A stretch of 64,000 bases of DNA from Campylobacter concisus (GCF_015679985.1 NZ_CP049239.1:124001-188000), one strand, 5' to 3'; numbered from the stretch's first letter, positions 45,061 to 53,945 are shown. Numbers and translations are program-made. The notes: generated by a model not told the origin, from the sequence alone.

Positions 45061-46562
45061 AGTCTTTAAGATGTGCTACTTACGGCGATGGGCTAAAGAT
45101 AATTGACGTTGAGTCTATCTTCTCTCGTGGGCTTCCTGGTTTTAGCATCGTTGGGCTTGCAAGCACAAGTATAAAAGAGAGCACAGAACGCGTAAAGGCA
45201 GCACTTTTAGCGCTTGATTTTTCCTTCCCAGCACAAAAGATAATCATAAATTTATCCCCTTCAGATCTACCAAAGAGCGGCTCACATTTTGACCTAGCTA
45301 TCGCTCTTCTTATAGCTCTTCAAAAGGCAAAAAGCCTAGAGAAAATTTTTGTTTTTGGCGAGCTTGGGCTTGATGGAAGCGTAAAAAGCACAGCAAATTT
45401 ATTCTCTATCCTTCTTTTTTTAAGCACACAGGTAAAAAACGTAAAAGTCTTAGTGCCAAAAGAGATAGCACAAAAAGCTTCAATGATCCCAAATTTAGAG
45501 ATTTATGCGGTTAGTACTCTAGAAGAGGCGATTAGGTTTTTTAATGACGCAGAATTTGCAAAAAGTATACGTTTTACCGCCACGCATGAGCTATTTTCAA
45601 ACGTTATAGAAATTTCTGGCAAAAGATATGTTCCAAATTTAAACTTCGAGCTTGATTTTAAGGATGTTTTGGGTCAAGAAAGAGCTAAAAGAGCCTGCGT
45701 CATCGCAGCTGTTGGCATGCACAATATTTTATTTGAAGGTAGCCCAGGCAGCGGCAAGAGCATGTGCGCAAAACGCCTCGTCTATATCATGGCGCCACAA
45801 AGCCTAGAAGAGGTGCTAAAGTCCGCAGCCTACCGCTCGTTAAACCTGCAAGATAGCGAATTTACAAGCACTAGAGCCTTTCGCTCGCCGCACCACACCT
45901 CGACAAAAAGCTCGATCTTTGGAGGAGGCTCAAATGTAGCAAAGATTGGTGAGATCGCACTTGCAAATGGCGGAGTGCTATTTTTTGATGAGTTTCCTCA
46001 CTTTGCAAAGCAGGTGATAGAAAGCCTTAGAGAGCCACTAGAGGACAATCAAATCCACATCGCAAGGGTAAATTCAAAAGTGACTTACGAGACTAAATTT
46101 ATCTTCGTAGCCGCTCAAAATCCCTGCCCATGTGGAAATTTATTCTCACGCAATCTAAACTGCAAATGCAGCGAAAATGAGATAAAAAACTACAAATCAA
46201 GAATTTCAGCTCCAGTGCTTGACCGCATAGACCTAAAAGTAGCGATGGACGAGAGTTCACCAAGTGATAAGGCGAGTTTGAGCTCACAGCAGATGAGCGA
46301 GATGGTCTTAAAAGCCTTTATCTTTCAAAAAAAGCGCGATCAAGATGAGCTAAACGGCAAGCTAAATGACGCGCAAGTAGAAAAATTTTGTCTATTAGAT
46401 AATGAAGCAAGAGAAATTTTACAAAAGGCAGCCACGAAATACAACCTCTCTCAAAGGGGCATAAAAAGGACACTTAGAGTGGCTAGAAGCATCGCTGATC
46501 TTGACGAGAGCGAGAAAATTTTAAAGCCCCACATCTTAGAGGCGCTTAGTTTTAGGGCATAG
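45057..46562 (+). CDS. YifB/ComM-type Mg-chelatase-like AAA ATPase
   Basis: The 501-residue protein has an N-terminal Lon-like domain (GLPGFSIVGLAS, SLAIALLIALQ-type text) and an Mg-chelatase AAA domain: Walker A GSPGSGKS, Walker B GGVLFFDEFPHF, FVAAQNPCPCGN, and the C-terminal lid. ComM is a branch-migration helicase that promotes recombination of transformed DNA, so it may support natural competence here. It overlaps def by 4 bases. Confidence 0.93.
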   Translation: MKSLRCATYGDGLKIIDVESIFSRGLPGFSIVGLASTSIKESTERVKAALLALDFSFPAQKIIINLSPSDLPKSGSHFDLAIALLIALQKAKSLEKIFVFGELGLDGSVKSTANLFSILLFLSTQVKNVKVLVPKEIAQKASMIPNLEIYAVSTLEEAIRFFNDAEFAKSIRFTATHELFSNVIEISGKRYVPNLNFELDFKDVLGQERAKRACVIAAVGMHNILFEGSPGSGKSMCAKRLVYIMAPQSLEEVLKSAAYRSLNLQDSEFTSTRAFRSPHHTSTKSSIFGGGSNVAKIGEIALANGGVLFFDEFPHFAKQVIESLREPLEDNQIHIARVNSKVTYETKFIFVAAQNPCPCGNLFSRNLNCKCSENEIKNYKSRISAPVLDRIDLKVAMDESSPSDKASLSSQQMSEMVLKAFIFQKKRDQDELNGKLNDAQVEKFCLLDNEAREILQKAATKYNLSQRGIKRTLRVARSIADLDESEKILKPHILEALSFRA

Positions 46563-46563
46563 A

Positions 46564-47967
46564 ATGAAAAATTTATATTTAGATACAAGAATTTTAGACG
46601 AGAGGGCGAGCGAGAAATTTGACCTCAGTGAAGAAATTTTAATGGAAAACGCTGCCGCTGGCATAGCAAATTTCATCCGTAAGAAATTTAAAAAAGGCGA
46701 GAGGGTGCTTGGCATTTGCGGTGGTGGGAATAACGGTGCTGATGTGCTTTGTGCTTTAAGGATGTTAGAGGGCGAGTTTGAGTGCGAATTTATCTTAGCT
46801 AGTCAGAATTTAAAGCCACTAGCCATTAAACAACTTGAGCGAGCTAAATCTGCTGGCGTGTGTGAGAGTAAAGATGTAGAAAATAGCTTAAATGGTGCGA
46901 AATGCGTCATAGACGGACTTTTTGGCTCTGGCTTAAATAGAAATTTAGACAAAAAGCACATAGAGCTCATCTCAAAAATAAACGCCAGCCTCGCTTACAT
47001 CATCGCTTGTGATGTACCAAGCGGGCTAAGTAGCGATGGCAAGGTGCTAGGTGCTTGCGTAAAAACAGACATCACGATCACGATGGGAGCTAGAAAGCTT
47101 GGGCTTTATAGCGACGCTGCAAAAGACTTTGTTGGCAAGGTAAAGCTCGCTACTCTTGGCATAAGCGCTCAAAACTATGAGTGCGAAAGCGACTATCACT
47201 TGCTTGAAAAACGCGACCTTGTGCTTCCAAATAGAAAAAATCAGTGCGTAAATAAGGGCGACTTTGGCCACGCATTTATCATATCTGGCGAGCGCATAGG
47301 AGCTAGCATGCTTTGCGCAAAGGCGGCATTTGCCTTTGGGGCTGGACTAGTTAGCGTCATAGGCGAGCAGGACTTAAATTTACCAACGCAGATCATGCAA
47401 GCAAGTAAGATAAGCGATAAAATGAACGCTGGAGCCCTTGGCATGGGGCTTGGCAAAAAGGGCATAGAAGAGCTTGATACACAAATTTTAAAGAGCAAAA
47501 AGCTAGTGCTTGACGCTGATATCTTTTACAGCGCAAAAGTGCTTGATCTACTAAATGAAAACTGTGTTTTAACGCCCCATCCAAAGGAATTTTGCTCACT
47601 TTTAAAGCTTTGTAATATAGCAGATATCGACGTAAAAACATTACAAGAAAATAGATTTACTTATGCTAAATCTTGGAGCGAGAAATTTAAGGCTGTGCTA
47701 GTACTTAAAGGCGCAAATACGATAATCGCTAAAGACGGACAAATTTATATCATGCCTTATGGTAAAAATATACTTGCAAAAGGTGGCAGTGGTGACGTGC
47801 TAAGCGGACTTGTGCTTGCTCTTTTAGCTCAAGGCTACGAGCCACTGGATGCTGCTATCTCGGCTACACTAGCTCATGCACTAAGCCTTAAAAATTTCAA
47901 AAAAAATAGCTATGCGCTTAGCCCAACAGACATTATAAAAGGAGTAAAATGCTTACGAAAAAAATAG
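46564..47967 (+). CDS. nnr: Bifunctional NAD(P)H-hydrate epimerase/dehydratase
   Basis: Repairs hydrated NADH and NADPH. The 467-residue protein joins an N-terminal YjeF epimerase domain (LMENAAAGIANFI, then GGGNNGADVLCALRML) to a C-terminal ribokinase-like dehydratase domain (LTPHPKEF and GGSGDVLSGLVLALLAQG). It overlaps purN by 19 bases. Confidence 0.93.
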   Translation: MKNLYLDTRILDERASEKFDLSEEILMENAAAGIANFIRKKFKKGERVLGICGGGNNGADVLCALRMLEGEFECEFILASQNLKPLAIKQLERAKSAGVCESKDVENSLNGAKCVIDGLFGSGLNRNLDKKHIELISKINASLAYIIACDVPSGLSSDGKVLGACVKTDITITMGARKLGLYSDAAKDFVGKVKLATLGISAQNYECESDYHLLEKRDLVLPNRKNQCVNKGDFGHAFIISGERIGASMLCAKAAFAFGAGLVSVIGEQDLNLPTQIMQASKISDKMNAGALGMGLGKKGIEELDTQILKSKKLVLDADIFYSAKVLDLLNENCVLTPHPKEFCSLLKLCNIADIDVKTLQENRFTYAKSWSEKFKAVLVLKGANTIIAKDGQIYIMPYGKNILAKGGSGDVLSGLVLALLAQGYEPLDAAISATLAHALSLKNFKKNSYALSPTDIIKGVKCLRKK

Positions 47968-48536
47968 CCGTACTTTTTAGCGGTAGTGGCTCAAATTTAG
48001 AAGCGATACTTAAAAAAGTTCATAATCAAATTTTTAATGGCATAAAAATCGAAGTTTGCCTTTGTATCTGCAACAAGCCAGGTGCATATGGTATAGAGCG
48101 TGCTAAGAAATTTGGGCTTGATACGACGATAATAGAGAGTGCTAAATTTGCAAATAGAGAAGAATTTGACGCTGCAGTTGTGGAGCAAATTTTAAAAAGC
48201 GGCGCTGAACTAACGGTGCTTGCTGGATTTATGAGAATATTAACTCCTGTTTTTACATCACAGATAAAAGCCATAAATTTACATCCTTCTATACTGCCAC
48301 TTTTTAAAGGCGCTCATGCGATAAAAGAGAGCTTTGAGAGCGAGATGATGCTTGGCGGAGTTAGCGTGCACTACGTGAGCGAGGAGCTTGACGGAGGTAA
48401 ACTCATCGCACAAAGGGCGTTTGAAAGAGAAGATGGTATGAGCTTAGAGGATTGGGAGAACAAAATCCATGCGATAGAGCATGAAATTTTGCCTGATAGC
48501 ATAATAAAAATTTTAATAAAGGAAGCAAATGTTTGA
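47949..48536 (+). CDS. purN: Phosphoribosylglycinamide formyltransferase
   Basis: Third step of purine synthesis, adding formyl from 10-formyl-THF to GAR. The 195-residue protein has KIAVLFSGSGSNLEAIL at the N-terminus, VLAGFMRILTP, and the catalytic HPSILPLFKGAHA with GGVSVHYV. It lies between nnr (19-base overlap) and the TerC gene (8-base overlap). Confidence 0.95.
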   Translation: MLTKKIAVLFSGSGSNLEAILKKVHNQIFNGIKIEVCLCICNKPGAYGIERAKKFGLDTTIIESAKFANREEFDAAVVEQILKSGAELTVLAGFMRILTPVFTSQIKAINLHPSILPLFKGAHAIKESFESEMMLGGVSVHYVSEELDGGKLIAQRAFEREDGMSLEDWENKIHAIEHEILPDSIIKILIKEANV

Positions 48537-49257
48537 ATGGTTTAGTTCGCCAGAAGCGTGGATATCGCTACTTACGTTAACTGGCTTAGAGATAGTTTTA
48601 GGCATAGATAACATTATATTTATCGCTATTTTGGTAGGTAAACTACCTCCGCAGCAGCGTGGCAGTGGTAGGATTGTCGGCCTAGGGCTAGCTATGGTAA
48701 CTAGAATTTTACTTTTACTTTCATTGTTTTGGATCATGAAGCTTACGAAGCCACTTTTTACTATCGCAGAATTTAGCATAAGCGGCCGAGATTTGGTGCT
48801 TATACTAGGCGGTCTATTTTTATTTATAAAATCAACCCTTGAAATACATTCTAGTGTTTCTGGCGAAAGCGAAGAGCATAAAAATAGTAAAAAATCACAT
48901 GCAAATTTCTTGGTTATTGTAAGCGAGATAGCTGTTTTGGATATCGTTTTTTCTCTTGATAGCGTTATAACGGCTGTTGGAATGGCTGAGCATATAGAGA
49001 TAATGATCATAGCTGTTGTTTTAGCAGTTGGCGTGATGATGCTAGCGTCAAAAGGTATTTCTAATTTTGTAGATAATAATCCGACTATAAAAATTTTAGC
49101 ACTTGCATTTTTGGTGCTTGTGGGTATGACACTAGTTGCTGAAGGATTAGGTTTTCATATTCCAAAGGGATATATCTATTTTGCGATGGCATTTTCATTA
49201 GCAGTGGAAAGTATAAATATATATGCCAAAAAGAAAAAAGACGGTTTGTTGCACTAA
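48529..49257 (+). CDS. TerC-family integral membrane protein
   Basis: The 242-residue protein has seven membrane helices and the TerC acidic motifs GLEIVLGIDNIIF near residue 20 and VLDIVFSLDSVITAVGM near 140. TerC proteins are linked to manganese or other metal export and to resistance to tellurite; the substrate here is not determined. It overlaps purN by 8 bases. Confidence 0.85.
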   Translation: MFEWFSSPEAWISLLTLTGLEIVLGIDNIIFIAILVGKLPPQQRGSGRIVGLGLAMVTRILLLLSLFWIMKLTKPLFTIAEFSISGRDLVLILGGLFLFIKSTLEIHSSVSGESEEHKNSKKSHANFLVIVSEIAVLDIVFSLDSVITAVGMAEHIEIMIIAVVLAVGVMMLASKGISNFVDNNPTIKILALAFLVLVGMTLVAEGLGFHIPKGYIYFAMAFSLAVESINIYAKKKKDGLLH

Positions 49258-49272
49258 TAAAAATTTAACAAA

Positions 49273-49653
49273 ATGCAGATAAAAAATATTGACCACATTG
49301 TTATTGTAGTAAGCGATATAGAAAAAGCGATTAAATTTTACTGCGAAATTTTAGGGATGCAGCTTTGCAAAAATAATGGTCGCATCTCCTTAAAATTTGG
49401 CTCACAAAAGATAAATTTACATAAATTTGAAGGTGAGTTTTTGCCATCTGCAAAATATCCCAAAAAAGGCAGTACTGATATTTGTTTTGTTGTTGATGAT
49501 CTTATAGAAAATGTACGTGCAGAGCTGCTTAAAAAGGGTGTGAAATTTGAGCTTGGTATTGTAGATCGAAATGGGGCACTTGGCGCTATAAAGAGCTTGT
49601 ACTTATACGACTTTGATGGAAATTTGATAGAACTTAGCTCATATAGAATATAA
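49273..49653 (+). CDS. VOC-family (glyoxalase-like) protein
   Basis: The 126-residue protein is two beta-alpha-beta-beta-beta modules. DHIVIVVSDIEKAIKFYCEILGMQL is the family N-terminus, with the metal-ligand His at residue 8; a second candidate His lies in the KINLHKFEGEF segment near residue 60; the end is YLYDFDGNLIELSSY with the conserved Glu. The reaction may be isomerisation, dioxygenation or resistance to a drug and cannot be chosen. The start ATG 49273 has only a weak ribosome binding site. Confidence 0.8.
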   Translation: MQIKNIDHIVIVVSDIEKAIKFYCEILGMQLCKNNGRISLKFGSQKINLHKFEGEFLPSAKYPKKGSTDICFVVDDLIENVRAELLKKGVKFELGIVDRNGALGAIKSLYLYDFDGNLIELSSYRI

Positions 49654-49678
49654 AATTTTTAGTTTAAGTATTTTTTAA

Positions 49679-49707
49679 TTGACATTAAAAAAAAATCTAG
49701 TTAAAAT
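49679..49707 (+). promoter_or_regulatory. Consensus sigma70 promoter of the first tRNA run
   Basis: TTGACA at 49679-49684, a 17-base spacer and TAAAAT at 49702-49707. A full -35 hexamer is rare in Campylobacter promoters. Confidence 0.75.
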
Positions 49708-49755
49708 ACGACTTTTTAATGAGGTAGTGGCATAAACTTACAAACACGACTCAGG

Positions 49756-49833
49756 CGGGGTGTAGCGCAGTCTGGTTAGCGCATCTGGTTTGGGACCAGA
49801 GGGCCGAAGGTTCGAATCCTTTCACCCCGACCA
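49756..49833 (+). tRNA. tRNA-Pro (TGG)
   Basis: Acceptor CGGGGTG/CACCCCG, anticodon loop TTTGGGA with TGG, encoded CCA. First gene of the cluster. Confidence 0.96.
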
Positions 49834-49841
49834 TGTTAGAT

Positions 49842-49919
49842 GGTGAGTGTAGCTCAGTCGGTTAGAGCATCAGATTGTGGTCCTGAGGGTCGTGGGTTCG
49901 ATTCCCATCACTCACCCCA
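49842..49919 (+). tRNA. tRNA-His (GTG)
   Basis: The extra G at position -1 pairs with C73 (GGTGAGTG with CACTCACC), as in all tRNA-His; anticodon loop with GTG; encoded CCA. Confidence 0.95.
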
Positions 49920-49925
49920 TTTTGG

Positions 49926-50002
49926 GCGCTCGTAGCTCAATTGGATAGAGCGACAGACTTCGGATCTGTAGGTTATGGGTTCGACTCCTATCGGGCGCGC
50001 CA
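49926..50002 (+). tRNA. tRNA-Arg (TCG)
   Basis: Acceptor GCGCTCG/CGGGCGC with one G-U, anticodon loop CTTCGGA with TCG, encoded CCA. Confidence 0.93.
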
Positions 50003-50017
50003 CTTAAAATACTTTAT

Positions 50018-50094
50018 GCGCTCATAGCTCAGCTGGATAGAGCAACGGCCTTCTAAGCCGTAGGCCTCAGGTTCGAATCCTGATGGGCGTACCA
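50018..50094 (+). tRNA. tRNA-Arg (TCT)
   Basis: Acceptor GCGCTCA/TGGGCGT, anticodon loop CTTCTAA with TCT, encoded CCA. It reads AGA and AGG, the most used Arg codons in this AT-rich genome. Confidence 0.93.
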
Positions 50095-50108
50095 CTTATT
50101 ATTGTTGT

Positions 50109-50193
50109 GCGGATGTGGTGAAATTGGCAGACACGCCAGACTTAGGATCTGGTGCCCCACGGCGTGGAGGTTCAAGTCCTCTCATCCGCACCA
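50109..50193 (+). tRNA. tRNA-Leu (TAG)
   Basis: An 85-base tRNA with a long variable arm (class II), anticodon loop CTTAGGA with TAG, acceptor GCGGATG/CATCCGC, encoded CCA. Confidence 0.95.
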
Positions 50194-50281
50194 TTCTTTT
50201 TATAGTTTGAGATAATCTTATGTTGTTAAAAATTAAAGTTAGCCTTTATTATAGAAAGTATTAGGTACTTTTTCTTGTTTC

Positions 50282-50310
50282 TTGACATGTAATAATGTTT
50301 TTTGTATAAT
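50282..50310 (+). promoter_or_regulatory. Perfect sigma70 promoter of the second tRNA run
   Basis: TTGACA at 50282-50287, a 17-base spacer and TATAAT at 50305-50310, both hexamers matching consensus, 22 bases before the tRNA-Lys. It makes the six downstream tRNA genes a separate transcription unit. Confidence 0.8.
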
Positions 50311-50332
50311 CTCAATTCTTTTTTAAACAAAT

Positions 50333-50408
50333 GTCTTGCTAGCTCAGTCGGTAGAGCATCTCACTTTTAATGAGGGGGCCGTTGGTTCGAATCCAACGCA
50401 GGACACCA
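50333..50408 (+). tRNA. tRNA-Lys (TTT)
   Basis: Acceptor GTCTTGC/GCAGGAC, anticodon loop CTTTTAA with TTT, encoded CCA. Confidence 0.95.
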
Positions 50409-50421
50409 TTTTTGGGTTTAT

Positions 50422-50497
50422 GACCCTTTCGTCTAGTGGCTCAGGACTCTACTTTCTCTGTGTAGAAACAGAGGTTCAAATCCTCTAAGGGTCGCCA
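50422..50497 (+). tRNA. tRNA-Glu-like, predicted anticodon CTC, unusual anticodon arm
   Basis: Perfect acceptor GACCCTT/AAGGGTC, D arm as in Glu tRNAs (GTCTAGTGGCTCAGGAC), T arm AGAGG/CCTCT, G73 and encoded CCA. The anticodon stem is CTACT/TGTAG with a U-U opposition next to the loop TTCTCTG, so the anticodon reads CTC, or the loop is effectively nine bases. Isotype Glu is inferred by alignment; the anticodon is less sure. Confidence 0.7.
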
Positions 50498-50515
50498 GAT
50501 ATTTTTTAAATTTTA

Positions 50516-50591
50516 GGTCGCTTAGCTCAGTTGGTAGAGCGCCACCCTTACAAGGTGGATGTCATAAGTTCGAGTCTTATAGCGACCACCA
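50516..50591 (+). tRNA. tRNA-Val (TAC)
   Basis: Acceptor GGTCGCT/AGCGACC, anticodon loop CTTACAA with TAC, encoded CCA. Confidence 0.95.
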
Positions 50592-50599
50592 TTTTAGGT

Positions 50600-50676
50600 G
50601 CAGCGGTAGTTCAGTTGGTTAGAATGCCGCCCTGTCACGGCGGAGGTCGCGGGTTCGAGCCCCGTCCGCTGCGCCA
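50600..50676 (+). tRNA. tRNA-Asp (GTC)
   Basis: Acceptor GCAGCGG/CCGCTGC, anticodon loop CTGTCAC with GTC, G73, encoded CCA. Confidence 0.95.
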
Positions 50677-50797
50677 TCCATTAAACCTTAGGTTAAGGTC
50701 GTGTCTAATAAAGCACCCATTATTGAGTGTCAAATTAAATTTTAAGATTATAAGTTCTAAGATAACACTTTAAGGTTTATTATTACTATTTAATCTT

Positions 50798-50873
50798 GCC
50801 TCGTTAGCTCAGTTGGTAGAGCATATCACTCTTAATGATGGGGTCGTAGGTTCGAGGCCTACACGGGGCACCA
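50798..50873 (+). tRNA. tRNA-Lys (CTT)
   Basis: Acceptor GCCTCGT with ACGGGGC, anticodon loop CTCTTAA with CTT, encoded CCA. It is a second Lys tRNA with a C in the wobble position, reading AAG. Confidence 0.92.
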
Positions 50874-50881
50874 TCCATTTT

Positions 50882-50956
50882 GGCCCATTCGTCTAGCGGT
50901 TAGGACACCAGCCTCTCACGTTGGTAACACGAGTTCGAGTCTCGTATGGGTCACCA
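50882..50956 (+). tRNA. tRNA-Glu (CTC)
   Basis: Same sequence as the tRNA-Glu at 32644 except for the anticodon arm, which is CCAGC-CTCTCAC-GTTGG with anticodon CTC. Encoded CCA. It reads GAG. Confidence 0.9.
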
Positions 50957-51547
50957 TTTTTTCTAATCCTTTTTTCTTTTTAATTTGTTACACAGAAATT
51001 TTTATAGAAAATTTCTTAAAAATGTGTACTTATTTGCTTAGCGAATTGCTACTAAAAACGTAAAAACCAATTTTTATAATGTTGTTTAATTAGTGTGTAG
51101 CAAGTGATAAATTTTAGAAGCTAATTTGCAATTAAGCTAAAAAATCTTTATAAATATAATAAAAGTACATCATAGAAACGTGATTACAGAGCGTTACAAG
51201 TTGTTTTTTTGCTTTGATCTATTGGGTAAAACTCATTAAGTATTTTTAATTTTTAAGCTTATGAATCGTAAAACAGCCTACATTTAGTATTATTGATTTA
51301 ATAAAATGGCCAATTCTCTTTATTTATGAGAAAGGTACTTAAAATTTTTAAGATCATACTAGGGCTCATGCATTAAATCACATTAGGGCTTGCGATAAAA
51401 TATAGCTCTTTTTATAATATAAAGAGCATTTGATAGCAATGCAAAAAAATAATTAAATACGTAAAAAAGTTCAACTTAAATAGCAAAAATAAAGGCTAAA
51501 ATTTAAGCTTAAATATAAAACTTAGCAAGCAAGCTATTTCTTTGCTT
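50957..51547. other. Intergenic region after the tRNA cluster
   Basis: No gene is seen in 591 AT-rich bases. It separates the tRNA run from the pflA end. The only structure noticed is the hairpin listed next. Confidence 0.5.
51405..51427. terminator. Possible bidirectional hairpin
   Basis: GCTCTTT (51405-51411) and AAAGAGC (51421-51427) form a 7-bp stem with an AT-rich loop; tails are AT-rich. It may stop transcription from pflA, but it lies 120 bases beyond the pflA stop codon, so the link is weak. Confidence 0.4.
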
Positions 51548-53923
51548 TTAGCTTTTGCCTATCATGTCAAGCTTAGCTTTGCAAGCATCTTTATACGGGC
51601 TTACAAAATTTGAGTCAGAGCACTCGTTTAAATAAGGCCTAGCCAACTTAAACTGCTTTTGTCTTATATAAATTTCACTTATCAAATTTAAAGCGTGTAA
51701 GCGATCTTCTGGTTCAAGCTTCATGTTTAGTATAAATTTCGCCTCATCAAGTGCCTCACCTAGGTTATCTGTCTTTAATAATGCTTCTGAGTAGTTAAAA
51801 TTTATCTTTGGCGAAAATGTATTTATTTTGGCTTTTGTTTGTAGCTCAAGAGCTTTTTTAGCATACGTTGTAGCGATAGCGTAGTCATTACTTTTTATCG
51901 CGTAGTCGCTTATAGCTGTATATGCTTCGATAATCTTAAAGTCTTGGCCTCTTAGCTGCTCGATAGCGCTTATGGTTGAGATCGCCTCCGTAAAGCGTTT
52001 TAATGCAAGCAATGAGTAAAACCTGTCAAAAAGAGATGGTGTTGGATCTGAGTATTCGACTGATGAGCCAAGTGAAAGCGCGTCATTTGCGGCAATGATC
52101 GCATGCTCGTAGTCTTTATTTTTATATAAAATTTTGCTCAAATTTACCAGCCACTCGACCCTATCTTCTAAATTTTCATCTTTTGCATGAGCTTTCGCGA
52201 GCTCAAGTGCATCGTTGTAGCGGGCCGTTCTGTAATAGCAATTAAAGAGCTTAAATTGTGGTAATGAGATTTTATTTATATCGTAGTTTTCAAGTAAATT
52301 TATAACAGCCGTGCAATCATCTTTTATAAAATACTCTTTTGTAAGCTCTAGCGCAGCCTCATTTATCAGCTCCATTGCCTTACTTAGATTTCCATCTTTT
52401 GCCATGGCTTTGTAAGATAGTGCATCGGAGAATTTACGCTCTTTAATATCCAGCTCAAGCTCGCTTATTAGAGCCTTTTGACTAATATTTGTTCCAGCAT
52501 ATTTTTCAATTAGCTCTTTATATCTTGCATGAAGTGCAGTAGCATTTTTATCCTCCTCTTCAAAGAATAACCCATCTTTTGCTTTAGTCACCTCATCGAT
52601 ATAATCACCATATTTAAACTCTGTCTCATATCTATTTAAGTATTCGTATGCTTTTTTCTCATCTTTTGTTTTGGCTAGATTTAGTGCTAAATTTTTTAAA
52701 GCAACTTCATAAAAATCTTTCGTCCTATCGCTATTATTTATCAAAATTTCATAAATTTTAGCAGCCACATCAGGCATATCTTTACTTGCAAATGTAGTTG
52801 CAAGATTCATCGACTTTGTTGGGTTATTCATAAAAAATTTTTCATTTGCATTTGCGATTTTTAGTATAAATTTCTTTGCTTCATCAAATTTTTCTTTATC
52901 GATATTTGCATCAGCTAGGCTTAGTGCTGCTCTACTTGCAAGGTCGATGTCGTTTGTGGAGTAAAGTACTTTTTCATAGTCTTTTAGCGCCTCTTTTTGC
53001 CTACCTATTTTGTAGAGATAATCAGCATAATCAAGCGCTGCAAGTTTCGTAAATTTTGAGTTTGCATGCTCTTCGTTTAAAATATCAAGCATATATTTTG
53101 CATCACTTGCGATGCTATCTTTTAGGTAGGCTCTAGCGATTAGGTAGAGCACCTCTGGATAGTTTTCATCAGATGGGAATTTTCTGATCCAAGCCCTACC
53201 TTCGCTTACGATATCTTTTGGCTCGATCTCTTCAAACTCATTTTTTGTCTCAAAAATTTTATCAAGAGCCCTTAGGCGAAATAGTAAAAATTCACTTGAA
53301 AAAAGACTATTTGGATGCCTTTTTATCGCTGCTTGAGTATCTTTTACTACATTTTCATAAGCGCCCTTTTCATAAGCTCTTTTTATGCTTATGTAGATAT
53401 CAATGTCATTACTATCAAGCCCAGCAATAGGAGCTTTGTTAAGATCAAGCGCTCCGATACTAGGATTTAGCATATCTTTAAAATCAGGTTTAAAATTTAG
53501 CCCGGACTTTCTCTTGCTATTTTCGCTGAGCGAAGTATCTATGATTATACTAAAGTGTTTTGAAATGGTTGTTTTTGGGCTATCTTGTACGTTTTGACTG
53601 CTATAAAGCTCAGTTTTTATATTTAGCAGTTTTGACGGTGCTTTTGGCATTATGACGATAAAAAGTTTGCCATCTTGCTTTTTATATTTTATATCCATTA
53701 ATGGCAGTGTCGTATCTTCAATTTTGGGCAAAATTTCATCATCTAGCATACAGACATAGCGTTTGGTATCGTAAGCTAAAATTTGCTCCACGCATTCAAA
53801 TTCTTGCTCATCGCTTAGCTGAAGAACGCTATAAGGTTTATCACCATTTGCGCCGCTATTTAGGCTAAGATTAAAAGCGGTTAGATAAAGCGGAAAAAAT
53901 AAAATAATTAAGAGCTTTTTCAT
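51548..53923 (-). CDS. pflA: Paralysed flagellum protein PflA, TPR repeat protein
   Basis: The 791-residue protein starts at ATG 53923 (MKKLLIILFFPLYLTAF, a signal peptide); a frame reaching 53977 would enter the end of nuoN. After an N-terminal domain rich in beta structure it consists of many helical TPR-like repeats, for example YKIGRQKEALKDYEKVLY and NKDYEHAIIAANDALSL. PflA is a periplasmic flagellar motor component in Campylobacter needed for rotation. The position directly after nuoN is the same as in C. jejuni, which supports the name. Confidence 0.85.
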   Translation of the reverse strand: MKKLLIILFFPLYLTAFNLSLNSGANGDKPYSVLQLSDEQEFECVEQILAYDTKRYVCMLDDEILPKIEDTTLPLMDIKYKKQDGKLFIVIMPKAPSKLLNIKTELYSSQNVQDSPKTTISKHFSIIIDTSLSENSKRKSGLNFKPDFKDMLNPSIGALDLNKAPIAGLDSNDIDIYISIKRAYEKGAYENVVKDTQAAIKRHPNSLFSSEFLLFRLRALDKIFETKNEFEEIEPKDIVSEGRAWIRKFPSDENYPEVLYLIARAYLKDSIASDAKYMLDILNEEHANSKFTKLAALDYADYLYKIGRQKEALKDYEKVLYSTNDIDLASRAALSLADANIDKEKFDEAKKFILKIANANEKFFMNNPTKSMNLATTFASKDMPDVAAKIYEILINNSDRTKDFYEVALKNLALNLAKTKDEKKAYEYLNRYETEFKYGDYIDEVTKAKDGLFFEEEDKNATALHARYKELIEKYAGTNISQKALISELELDIKERKFSDALSYKAMAKDGNLSKAMELINEAALELTKEYFIKDDCTAVINLLENYDINKISLPQFKLFNCYYRTARYNDALELAKAHAKDENLEDRVEWLVNLSKILYKNKDYEHAIIAANDALSLGSSVEYSDPTPSLFDRFYSLLALKRFTEAISTISAIEQLRGQDFKIIEAYTAISDYAIKSNDYAIATTYAKKALELQTKAKINTFSPKINFNYSEALLKTDNLGEALDEAKFILNMKLEPEDRLHALNLISEIYIRQKQFKLARPYLNECSDSNFVSPYKDACKAKLDMIGKS

Positions 53924-53945
53924 GCCGCAATTATAGTTAAATTTT

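Noticed and set aside
50531-50773. An 80-codon open frame across tRNA-Val and tRNA-Asp
   Set aside because: It overlaps tRNA genes and its product is translated tRNA sequence.
49756-50956. CRISPR or integron-like array from the repeated spacing in the tRNA cluster
   Set aside because: The repeats are tRNA T-arm and acceptor similarities; there are no identical direct repeats with spacers.
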